From Pogonophryne albipinna (Eukaryota > Chordata > Actinopteri > Perciformes > Artedidraconidae): DNA of 64,000 nt. The notes below the pieces were generated by a model. It had not been told where the DNA came from. It saw only the letters and a list, made by a program, of their open reading frames with translations, and did no database searches. The position numbers and the translations under genes were made by a program. Positions 26,601-36,495 of this stretch are shown piece after piece (the stretch's first letter is position 1; every line of letters starts with the position of its first letter). The stretch is taken from assembly GCA_028583405.1 (NCBI GenBank), contig JAPTMU010000163.1:62001-126000 (forward strand), in the 5' to 3' direction.

Positions 26601-29600
26601 AAGTAGAAGTACACACATCCTTTACTCGAGTAGAAGTACACACATCCTTTACTCAAGTAGAAGTACACACATCCTGTACTCAAGTAGAAGTACACACATC
26701 CTGTACTCAGGTAGAAGTACACACATCCTTTACTCAAGTAGAAGTACACACATCCTTTACTCAAGTAGAAGTACACACATCCTTTACTCAAGTAGAAGTA
26801 CACACATCCTTTACTCGAGTAGAAGTACACACATCCTTTACTCAAATAGAAGTACACACATCCTTTACTCAAGTAGAAGTACACACATCCTTTACTCAGG
26901 TAGAAGTACACACATCCTTTACTCGAGTAGAAGTACACACATCCTTTACTCGAGTAGAAGTACACATCCTTTACTCAAATAGAAGTACACACATCCTTTA
27001 CTCAAGTAGAAGTACACACATCCTCCACTCAAGTAGAAGTACACACATCCTGTACTCAGGTAGAAGTACACACATCCTTTACTCAAGTAGAAGTACACAC
27101 ACCCTTTACTCAAGTAGAAGTACACACATCCTGTACTCAGGTAGAAGTACACACATCCTTTCCTCAAGTAGAAGTACACACATCCTTTACTCAAATAGAA
27201 GTACACACATCCTTTACTCAAGTAGAAGTACACACATCCTTCACTCAAGTAGAAGTACACACATCCTTTACTCAAGTAGAAGTACACACATCCTTTACTC
27301 AAGTAGAAGTACACACATCCTCCACTCAAGTAGAAGTACACACATCCTGTACTCAGGTAGAAGTACACACATCCTTTACTCAAGTAGAAGTACACACACC
27401 CTTTACTCAAGTAGAAGTACACATCCTGTACTCAAGTAGAAGTACACACATCCTTTACTCAAGTAGAAGTACACACATCCTTTACTCAAGTAGAAGTACA
27501 CACATCCTTCACTCAAGTAGAAGTACACACATCCTGTACTCAGGTAGAAGTACACACATCCTTTACTCGAGTAGAAGTACACACATCCTTTACTCAAGTA
27601 GAAGTACACACATCCTTTACTCAAGTAGAAGTACAGATACTCGTGTTTAAAGATACTCTGGTGAAAGTAGAAGTACTGACTAAACTTCTTTACTCAAGTG
27701 AAAGTAAAGAGGCTTTGAAGTGTCCTTCAGTAGAAAGTACCCATAGCTAGCAGCTGTTTTAAAGAGTACCTGACCTCCCTTTATATTAAAAGTAAGTAGT
27801 GGAGTAAAGTACTGATACCAGAAACATGTACTTAAGTCCAGTAAGGAAGTATTTGTACTCCACTACTTCCCACCTCTGGTCACAACACAGGAGTAGGTAA
27901 CAGCAGCTCTATCCAGAAAGAGGCCTCTCTGTAGCTCCATGGAGCACATTTAGATTTAGATGATTTAAGGGACTCTGGATCAGCTGGTTAAACAGATTGT
28001 TTATCATTTTGGAAATAATTGTCAGGTTTGACTTCGTGCCCTCAGAGATACAGATATGGCCTCTTTCTGCTCACAGCTGCACTTTATGATCCTGAAAATC
28101 CAAAGCGACTAACATACTCAGTATTGAGGACAATCCCCACTGGAGCACTTTGGGGTGAAGTGTCTCAGGGACACAACGACATGCTGACTGCAGTGGGGTT
28201 TGAACCTGTGACCCCTGATCCCAACACCAACGCACTATCCACTGCGCCACAGCCCCAAAAACAGTCCAAAATTGTCAGAATCTTCCAAGACATTTTTTAA
28301 CTATTGTCCAAACAGGTTACAGAGCTAGTTAACTTTGGGGTCTCAGCACTTTAGGGTCTCACAGTGCTGGCAGAACACACGGGGGACAGAGCAGGAGTGT
28401 GGGACCGTGTGAGGGCAGGGGGACAGAGCAGGAGTGTGGGACAGTGTGAGGGCAGGGGGACAGAGGAGGAGTGTGGGACAGTGTGAGGGCAGGGGGACAG
28501 AGGAGGAGTGTGGGACAGTGTGAGGGCAGGGGGACAGAGGAGGAGTGTGGGACAGTGTGAGGGCAGGGGGGCAGAGGAGGAGTGTGGGACAGTGTGAGGG
28601 CAGGGGGGCAGAGGAGGAGTGTGGGACAGTGTGAGGGCAGGGGGACAGAGGAGGAGTGTGGGACCGTGTAAGGGCAGGGGGACAGAGGAGGAGTGTGGGA
28701 CAGTGTGAGGGCAGGGGGACAGAGGAGGAGTGTGGGACAGTGTGAGGGCAGGGGGCAGAGGAGGAGTGTGGGACAGTGTGAGGGCAGGGGGACAGAGGAG
28801 GAGTGTGGGACAGTGTGAGGGCAGGGGGGCAGAGGAGGAGTGTGGGACAGTGTGAGGGCAGGGGGACAGAGGAGGAGTGTGGGACAGTGTGAGGGCAGGG
28901 GGGCAGAGGAGGAGTGTGGGACAGTGTGAGGGCAGGGGGACAGAGGAGGAGTGTGGGACCGTGTAAGGGCAGGGGGACAGAGGAGGAGTGTGGGACAGTG
29001 TGAGGGCAGGGGGACAGAGGAGGAGTGTGGGACAGTGTGAGGGCAGGGGGCAGAGGAGGAGTGTGGGACAGTGTGAGGGCAGGGGGACAGAGGAGGAGTG
29101 TGGGACAGTGTGAGGGCAGGGGGCAGAGGAGGAGTGTGGGACAGTGTGAGGGCATGGGGACAGAGGAGTGTGGGACAGTGTGAGGGCAGGGGGACAGAGG
29201 AGGAGTGTGGGACAGTGTGAGGGCAGGGGGGCAGAGGAGGAGTGTGGGACAGTGTGAGGGCAGGGGGACAGAGGAGGAGTGTGGGACCGTGTAAGGGCAG
29301 GGGGACAGAGGAGGAGTGTGGGACAGTGTGAGTGCAGAGGGACAGAGGAGGAGTGTGGGACAGTGTGAGGGCAGGGGGACAGAGGAGGAGTGTGGGACCG
29401 TGTGAGGGCAGGGGGACAGAGGAGGAGTGTGGGACAGTGTGAGGGCAGGGGGACAGAGCAGGAGTGTGGGACCGTGTGAGGGCAGGGGGACAGAGGAGGA
29501 GTGTGGGACAGTGTGAGTGCAGAGGGACAGAGGAGGAGTGTGGGACAGTGTGAGGGCAGGGGACAGAGGAGGAGTGTGGGACCGTGTGAGGGCAGGGGGA

Positions 29601-32600
29601 CAGAGGAGGAGTGTGGGACCGGGGGAGGGCAGGGGGACAGAGCAGGAGTGTGGGACAGTGTGAGGGCAGGGGGGCAGAGGAGGAGTGTGAGGGCAGGGGG
29701 ACAGAGGAGGAGTGTGGGACAGTGTGAGGGCAGGGGGACAGAGGAGGAGTGTGGGACAGTGTGAGGGCAGGGGAACAGAGGAGGAGTGTGGGACAGTGTG
29801 AGGGCAGGGGAACAGAGGAGGAGTGTGGGACAGTGTGAGGGCAGGGGGACAGAGCAGGAGTGTGGGACAGTGTGAGGGCAGGGGGACAGAGGAGGAGTGT
29901 GGGACAGTGTGAGGGCAGGGGGACAGAGCAGGAGTGTGGGACAGTGTGAGGGCAGGGGGACAGAGCAGGAGTGTGGGACAGTGTGAGGGCAGGGGGACAG
30001 AGGAGTGTGGGACAGTGTGAGGGCAGGGGGACAGAGCAGGAGTGTGGGACAGTGTGAGGGCAGGGGGACAGAGCAGGAGTGTGGGACAGTGTGAGGGCAG
30101 GGGGGCAGAGGAGGAGTGTGGGACAGTGTGAGGGCAGGAGTGTGGGACAGTGTGAGGGCAGGGGGGCAGAGGAGGAGTGTGGGACAGTGTGAGGGCAGGG
30201 GGACAGAGCAGGAGTGTGGGACAGTGTGAGGGCAGGGGGGCAGAGGAGGAGTGTGGGACAGTGTGAGGGCAGGGGGACAGAGCAGGAGTGTGGGACAGTG
30301 TGAGGGCAGGGGGGCAGAGGAGGAGTGTGAGACAGTGTGAGGGCAGGGGGACAGAGCAGGAGTGTGGGACAGTGTGAGGGCAGGGGGACAGAGGAGGAGT
30401 GTGGGACAGTGTGAGGGCAGGGGGACAGTGTGAGGGCAGGGGGACAGTGTGAGGGCAGGGGGACAGAGGAGGAGTGTGGGACAGTGTGAGGGCAGGGGGA
30501 CAGAGGAGGAGTGTGGGACAGTGTGAGGGCAGGGGGACAGTGTGAGGGCAGGGGGACAGTGTGAGGGCAGGGGGACAGTGTGAGGGCAGGGGGACTGAAG
30601 GAAACAGAAGAGTGTTCAAACTAAATATGGGAAAGTATCTCAAAACATTTTAAACATTGACCAAAAACAAAACCTAAAAATCAAATGAATGGATGGAAAT
30701 CATTGTTCTGATGGAGGTTCTGATGGAGGTTCTGATGGAGCTGAACGTTGTGTTCTGATGGAGCTGAACGTTGTGTTCTGATGGAGCTGAACGTTGTGTT
30801 CTGATGGAGCTGAACGTTGTGTTCTGATGGAGCTGAACGTTGTGTTCTGATGGAGGTTCTGATGGAGCTGAACGTTGTGTTCTGATGGAGCTGAACGTTG
30901 TGTTCTGATGGAGGTTCTGATGGAGGTTCTGATGGAGGTTCTGATGGAGCTGAACGTTGTGTTCTGATGGAGCTGAACGTTGTGTTCTGATGGAGCTGAA
31001 CGTTGTGTTCTGATGGAGCTGAACGTTGTGTTCTGATGGAGGTTCTGATGGAGCTGAACGTTGTGTTCTGATGGAGCTGAACGTTGTGTTCTGATGGAGG
31101 TTCTGATGGAGGTTCTGATGGAGGTTCTGATGGAGCTGAACGTTGTGTTCTGATGGAGCTGAACGTTGTGTTCTGATGGAGCTGAACGTTGTGTTCTGAT
31201 GGAGGTTCTGATGGAGCTGAACGTTGTGTTCTCAGGAGGACGGGCTGCGGCAGGTTCTGCAGGAAATGGAATCTCTTTATGAACAGAACCAGACCGACGT
31301 GTGAGTATTATATAATTTATATTATAAAACTGACAAGTCAAATCAAGCAATCTGATTGGTTAGAATTGTAGTTACTTTTCACAACAAGTCAATATCCCTC
31401 CGCGTCTGAGAAAAGCTACGTCCGTTACAGCTGCTACGTTACGTCCGTTACAGCTGCTACGTTACGTCCGTTACAGCTGCTATGTTACGTCCGTTACAGC
31501 TGCTACGCTACGTCCGTTACAGCTGCTACGTTACGTCCGTTACAGCTGCTACGTTACGTCCGTTACAGCTGCTACGTTACGTCCGTTACAGCTGCTACGT
31601 TACGTCCGTTACAGCTGCTACGTTATGTCCGTTACAGCTGCTACGTTACGTCCGTTACAGCTGCTACGCTACGTCCGTTACAGCTGCTACGTTACGTCCG
31701 TTACAGCTGCTACGTTACGTCCGTTACAGCTGCTACGTTACAGCTGCTACGTTACGTCCGTTACAGCTGCTACATTACGTCCGTTACAGCTGCTACGTTA
31801 CGTCCGTTACAGCTGCTACGTTACAGCTGCTACGTTACGTCCGTTACAGCTGCTACATTACGTCCGTTACAGCTGCTACGTTACGTCCGTTACAGCTGCT
31901 ACGCTACGTCCGTTAGGAAACTAACTAACTAACAAAGCTCAAGATGGAAACATGTGAGGTTAACTTGGACCTCCGGGGGTCTCACTGTGGAGGAGTGGAC
32001 TGAGCAGGGCGTCTCCAGAGAGAAACGACGACATGCAGAGCTCCGTGAAGAGCAGGCAGACCAACTGGACCCCCATTCAAAAGCTTTCTGACGGGGTCTT
32101 GAAACAAAGCAGAGAGATGATGAGCGTTCGTGGCCACAGGCGCGAAGCTCTCTCCAGAGCTGCTGGAAGCCGAGTCTCAGGACCGTAGAAAGTGGAGCAA
32201 TATTCTCTCCACGCCGAGCAACAGCCAAAACAGTGTTTCTCAAACTTTTTCACACTTGCGGACCACCTGACTCCACAAATATCCAAAAACACATCGTTTT
32301 TCTAGAACAGGTTAGAAATCTTCTGGAAATGGTACAAACAGGTGATGAAGGTGTTGATCTGGGCTGTATCATGCAATCAAAAGTGAAACTTAAGCTCGCT
32401 CATTTGCGGAGATATTCCCGCGAGAGTGCGGAAAACTTAAATGTATTTATTTATGTCAAATGTGAAATTTTACCAATATACTCACGGACCACTAGGGGGC
32501 GCTCACGGACCACACTTTGAGAAGCAACAGCCAGAACAACCTCAACCTATCCAAGGGACCTCGTAAGCCATGCTACTGATGCTGGACAGGTTTCCAGTGG

Positions 32601-33404
32601 CTGCACAATAAACGGCAACATACAAATTAATGTGAATAAAGAGCCACATAATGGATCAACGCTCTCTGTCTGATGTGTTCGCTAGCTGTTAGTGTTGTTG
32701 CCTAGCAACTAGGGCTGCACGATATTGCGGTTTTTCCCCCCCTGCGGTATATATTGCGTTTTTTTTAACCTGTTAAGCCCCAAGGTCCCGGCGGGTACTT
32801 TACTTTTTTTTTCACGACACTGTGTCTCAGGAGATCTTAATATTTAAGAACCTATTAATGTGTATCACCAGATTAACGGGAATAATCTCAGCTAACTGAC
32901 GATACAAACCATTTTTACCAAAACAAAACACAAGTCTCATAAGAAGCATCGAAATGACCCCTGAGCGAAAAATGCTAACGGACTTTGGCACAGAACTCAA
33001 GATAAAGATACCCTTATTACTTATCGTAGCTGCACATACAAGATATCCGATTAAAGCTGAGACTCCACAGATTATTTAGGTATATAGTATCATCACTGAG
33101 TGATCCAAACTCGCGACAGGGGAAGCAAACACAGACATCACAACACGTACCTTTTACGGAGCTTCGAGGGAGATCGTCTCACCGTAGCTGTCAATCTGAT
33201 CAAAAGACGTGTTCAATGGCATTAAAACGAGAAAAAACGCGGCTGAATCGGTTAATCCATAGGTTGATAACGTCTCTGTATAAAAAAATTATTTCATTTA
33301 TAATCCATAATTCCATTTTTATGTAAAAATCGCAGAGCAAAAGTTAGCTGCTAATGGTAGCCACCAGAGTGGCTGCTGCTTCCGGTCTTGGCTATGCGGA
33401 AGTC

Positions 33405-33456
<52 letters not shown>

Positions 33457-34383
33457 TACCAAATAAGGAGTGAGAGTGACGCGTAGCCAAAACCGGAAGC
33501 AGCATACACTCTGGTGGCTACCATTAGCAGCTAACTTTCTTTCTCCGATTTTTACATAAAAATGGAATTATGGATTATAAACAATTGCTTCAAAGCCACA
33601 GAAATATTATCAACCTACGAATCAACCGATTCAGCCGCGTTGTTTCTCGTTTTAATGCCATTGAACACGTCTTTTGATCAGATTGACAGCAACGGTGAGA
33701 CGTTCTCCCCTCGAAGCTCCGTAAAGGTACGTGTTGTGATGTCTGTGTTTGCTTCCCCTGTCGCGAGTCCGGATCGCTCAGTGATGATACTATATACCTA
33801 AATAATCTGTGGAACCTCAGCTTTAATCGGATATCTTGTATGTGCAGCTACGATAAGTAATAAGGGTATCTTTATTTTTGAATTCTGTGCTAAAGTGCGT
33901 TAGCATTTAAAAAAAATATGAATAAAACCGCACGTCCCTGCGGTGTGAATATCGCGCATATCGCGGTTATCGCCATGACACATCGTTCAGCCCTACTAGC
34001 AACCAGCTCGCACTATGTTTCGTGCAGAAGGCAACGGAGGGACTTTTATTTTGAACATCATTATTTACTAATAAAAACTATTTAAATTAGAGTGTGTTTT
34101 TCTTTCATATTGCCACACTTGGTAACCGCTTCATGAAAGCAAAGCTCCCTTCAGGCCGTCGGGCGTGGCTCGACCCGACGGCCTGAAGGGAGCGGATTAA
34201 ATATACTGTTATATTATTACTCTGTGTTTCAGTAACGAGGCGAAGTCTGACGGTCGTTCTGAACTCATTCCCTCCATCAAGCTGCGTCACTGCTGCCTGC
34301 TGAGGAACCAACGCTGCCTCACTGCTTACCTGTGAGAGACACACACACACACACACACATAGACACACACACACACAGACACA

Positions 34384-34422
<39 letters not shown>

Positions 34423-34457
34423 ACACACACAGAGACACACACACACACACACACACA

Positions 34458-34505
<48 letters not shown>

Positions 34506-34969
34506 GACACACCTGTACAGCAGCCTGTTGTTTATCTATTGTGTATTGTTTGTTGTTTATCTATTGTGTATTGTTTGTTGTTTATCTGTTGTGTATTGTT
34601 TGTTGTTTATCTGTTGTATATTGTTTGTTGTTTATCTGTTGTGTATTGTTTGTTGTTTATCTGTTGTGTATTGTTTGTTGTTTATCTGTTGTGTATTGTT
34701 TGTTTGTTGTTTATCTGTTGTGTATTGTTTGTTGTTTATCTGTTGTGTATTGTTTGTTTGTTGTTTATCTATTGTGTATTGTTTGTTGTTTATCTGTTGT
34801 GTATTGTTTGTTGTTTATCTGTTGTGTATTGTTTGTTGTTTATCTGTTGTGTATTGTTTGTTGTTTATCTGTTGTTAGGTACGACCGTCTCTTGAGGATC
34901 CGCGCTCTGCGCTGGGAGTACGGCAGCGTTCTACCCGCAAACGTGCGCTTCCACATGTGTGCTGAGGAG
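23579..34969 (+). CDS. GINS1: GINS1 (PSF1), 5' part: coding exons 1-4, 110 codons
   Basis: GINS1 is a subunit of the GINS tetramer, which with CDC45 and MCM2-7 forms the CMG replicative helicase. Exons 23579-23653, 31236-31300, 34233-34331 and 34879-34969 have GT-AG junctions and consistent phases (330 nt). The frame reads [20 protein letters not shown]..., then [19 protein letters not shown], then [20 protein letters not shown], then [19 protein letters not shown], closely following human GINS1 through residue 110 of 196. Exons 5 and 6 (the EWFNNYKRS helix and the C-terminal B domain) are not visible downstream, where the 21-bp satellite and the N gap begin. The gene may be complete in the animal and only broken in this assembly. 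Confidence 0.93.
23690..27636. repeat. 27-bp minisatellite, about 146 copies, GINS1 intron 1
   Basis: The unit is GTACACACATCCTTTACTCA followed by AGTAGAA. Variants change the core to CTCGAGTAG (palindromic TACTCGAGTA), CTCAAATAG, CTCAGGTAG, TTCACTC or TGTACTC. Variant order near 24586 recurs at 25153, a shift of 567 bp (21 units). Since 27 is a multiple of 3, long repeat frames appear on both strands; they are artefacts. Clusters of small indels mark 24010-24260 and 25385-26270. Confidence 0.95.
27640..27878. mobile_element. hAT-like element end next to the 27-bp array
   Basis: The sequence ends GTACTCCACTACTTCCCACC plus TCTG, reverse complement of the CAGAGGTGGGAAGTAG-type terminus of a fish hAT-like repeat family. 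Its interior carries degenerate ACTCAAGTGAAAGTA motifs like the neighbouring minisatellite. Family assignment is from memory. Confidence 0.55.
28089..28256 (-). mobile_element. tRNA-derived SINE, GINS1 intron 1
   Basis: The minus strand begins GGGGCTGTGGCGCAGTGGAT (tRNA-like 5' end with an A box) and has a GGTTCAAACCC B box at 28206-28196. It continues into GTCGTTGTGTCCCTGAG, ACACTTCACCCC and GTCGCTTTGGAT, the body typical of fish tRNA-SINEs. The 3' half of the tRNA fold cannot close, so this is a SINE and not a tRNA gene. Confidence 0.8.
28370..30595. repeat. 37-bp G-rich minisatellite, about 59 copies, GINS1 intron 1
   Basis: The unit is GGGACAGTGTGAGGGCAGGG followed by GGACAGAGGAGGAGTGT. 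Variants include AGAGCAGG, GGGGGGCAG and ACCGTGTAAGG. The plus (GINS1 sense) strand is G-rich. The minus strand shows a frame of over 760 codons reading Pro, Leu, Ser, His and Thr in every phase of the unit, which is an artefact. The last copies shorten to a GGGGGACAGTGTGAGGGCA subunit. Confidence 0.95.
30710..31230. repeat. 12/24-bp minisatellite abutting the GINS1 exon 2 acceptor
   Basis: Mixture of GTTCTGATGGAG (12 bp) and GTTCTGATGGAGCTGAACGT plus TGT(G) units. A block with three short units in a row recurs at 30910 and 31090, about 180 bp apart. The array runs up to the splice site. Confidence 0.95.
31236..31300 (+). CDS. GINS1: GINS1 coding exon 2
   Basis: Twenty-one codons, [20 protein letters not shown] plus D, and two bases, donor GTGAGT. 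The acceptor GTTCTCAG is a modified copy of the upstream 24-bp repeat unit. Confidence 0.95.
31421..31915. repeat. 23-bp minisatellite, about 21 copies, GINS1 intron 2
   Basis: The unit is TTACGTCCGTTACAGCTGCT plus ACG. Some units are shortened to TTACAGCTGCTACG. Each contains TTACAG, an acceptor-like end, and CAGCTG. Confidence 0.95.
32232..32532. mobile_element. hAT-Charlie-like MITE, about 300 bp, GINS1 intron 2
   Basis: The left end AGTGTTTCTCAAACTTTTTC and the right end CACTTTGAGAAGCAACA are inverted relatives of Charlie-type termini. The flanks GCCAAAAC and GCCAGAAC would be an 8-bp target duplication with one difference. Confidence 0.6.
32710..33995. mobile_element. Palindromic hAT-like element, 1286 bp, GINS1 intron 2
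   Basis: A perfect 8-bp target duplication CTAGCAAC flanks the element (32702-32709 and 33996-34003). The ends read TAGGGCTGCACGATAT and its degenerate inverse. Internally two arms of about 470 bp (roughly 32935-33405 and 33455-33905) are inverted copies; for example ATGGTAGCCACCAGAGTGGC near 33354 mirrors CTCTGGTGGCTACCATTAGC near 33510. A CA array (33410-33452) sits at the centre. No transposase is encoded. Confidence 0.88.
34144..34193 (+). other. Perfect 20-bp stem hairpin, GINS1 intron 2
   Basis: GCTCCCTTCAGGCCGTCGGG at 34144-34163 is the exact reverse complement of 34174-34193, with a 10-nt loop. It lies 39 bp before exon 3. Confidence 0.9.
34233..34331 (+). CDS. GINS1: GINS1 coding exon 3
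   Basis: Encodes [20 protein letters not shown] through RCLTAY plus two bases. The acceptor is GTTTCAG; the donor GTGAGAGA leads into CA repeats. Confidence 0.95.
34338..34505. repeat. (CA)n-rich array at the GINS1 exon 3 donor
   Basis: CA runs interspersed with GACACA and TAGACACA begin within 10 bases of the donor. Confidence 0.95.
34524..34876. repeat. 25-bp T-rich minisatellite, about 14 copies, GINS1 intron 3
   Basis: The unit is TGTTTGTTGTTTATCTGTTG plus TGTAT. Two units carry an extra TTTG. The array ends in the exon 4 acceptor. Confidence 0.95.
34879..34969 (+). CDS. GINS1: GINS1 coding exon 4
   Basis: Encodes [20 protein letters not shown] and [10 protein letters not shown], ending in phase 0 at donor GTCAGT. 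This is the most conserved helix of the family. The acceptor GTTGTTAG is the last unit of a 25-bp minisatellite. Confidence 0.95.
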
Positions 34970-35078
34970 GTCAGTGACATCACTTCCTGTTCAGTGACAT
35001 CACTACCCTTCATTATTTGAGTCCCTGTCATCGACAACCGCAGCCAGAAGGAAACATAAATCAATAATAGCTTCTAAA

Positions 35079-35495
<417 letters not shown>

Positions 35496-36495
35496 NNNNN
35501 NNNNNNNNNNNNNNNNNNNNNNNNNNNNNNNNNNNNNNNNNNNNNNNNNNNNNNNNNNNNNNNNNNNNNNNNNNNNNNNNNNNNNNNNNNNNNNNNNNNN
35601 NNNNNNNNNNNNNNNNNNNNNNNNNNNNNNNNNNNNNNNNNNNNNNNNNNNNNNNNNNNNNNNNNNNNNNNNNNNNNNNNNNNNNNNNNNNNNNNNNNNN
35701 NNNNNNNNNNNNNNNNNNNNNNNNNNNNNNNNNNNNNNNNNNNNNNNNNNNNNNNNNNNNNNNNNNNNNNNNNNNNNNNNNNNNNNNNNNNNNNNNNNNN
35801 NNNNNNNNNNNNNNNNNNNNNNNNNNNNNNNNNNNNNNNNNNNNNNNNNNNNNNNNNNNNNNNNNNNNNNNNNNNNNNNNNNNNNNNNNNNNNNNNNNNN
35901 NNNNNNNNNNNNNNNNNNNNNNNNNNNNNNNNNNNNNNNNNNNNNNNNNNNNNNNNNNNNNNNNNNNNNNNNNNNNNNNNNNNNNNNNNNNNNNNNNNNN
36001 NNNNNNNNNNNNNNNNNNNNNNNNNNNNNNNNNNNNNNNNNNNNNNNNNNNNNNNNNNNNNNNNNNNNNNNNNNNNNNNNNNNNNNNNNNNNNNNNNNNN
36101 NNNNNNNNNNNNNNNNNNNNNNNNNNNNNNNNNNNNNNNNNNNNNNNNNNNNNNNNNNNNNNNNNNNNNNNNNNNNNNNNNNNNNNNNNNNNNNNNNNNN
36201 NNNNNNNNNNNNNNNNNNNNNNNNNNNNNNNNNNNNNNNNNNNNNNNNNNNNNNNNNNNNNNNNNNNNNNNNNNNNNNNNNNNNNNNNNNNNNNNNNNNN
36301 NNNNNNNNNNNNNNNNNNNNNNNNNNNNNNNNNNNNNNNNNNNNNNNNNNNNNNNNNNNNNNNNNNNNNNNNNNNNNNNNNNNNNNNNNNNNNNNNNNNN
36401 NNNNNNNNNNNNNNNNNNNNNNNNNNNNNNNNNNNNNNNNNNNNNNNNNNNNNNNNNNNNNNNNNNNNNNNNNNNNNNNNNNNNNNNNNNNNNNN
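35496..36495. other. Assembly gap, exactly 1000 N
   Basis: The run of N is 1000 bases, a round number that suggests a placeholder and not a measured size. It separates two unrelated repeats. Confidence 0.98.

Noticed and set aside
23519..27624. Plus and minus frames made of YFYLSKGCV or HTSFTQVEV repeats
   Set aside because: They are the 27-bp minisatellite in GINS1 intron 1; only the first 25 codons from 23579 are real coding sequence.
22143..27636. Possible CRISPR array because of regular short repeats
   Set aside because: Units are contiguous with no unique spacers, and the sequence is vertebrate.
28185..28256. Possible tRNA gene with A and B boxes on the minus strand
   Set aside because: The 3' half does not pair with the 5' stem and the sequence continues into a SINE body.
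28343..30643. 766-codon minus frame rich in Pro, Ser, His, Thr
   Set aside because: It is the 37-bp minisatellite read in three alternating phases.
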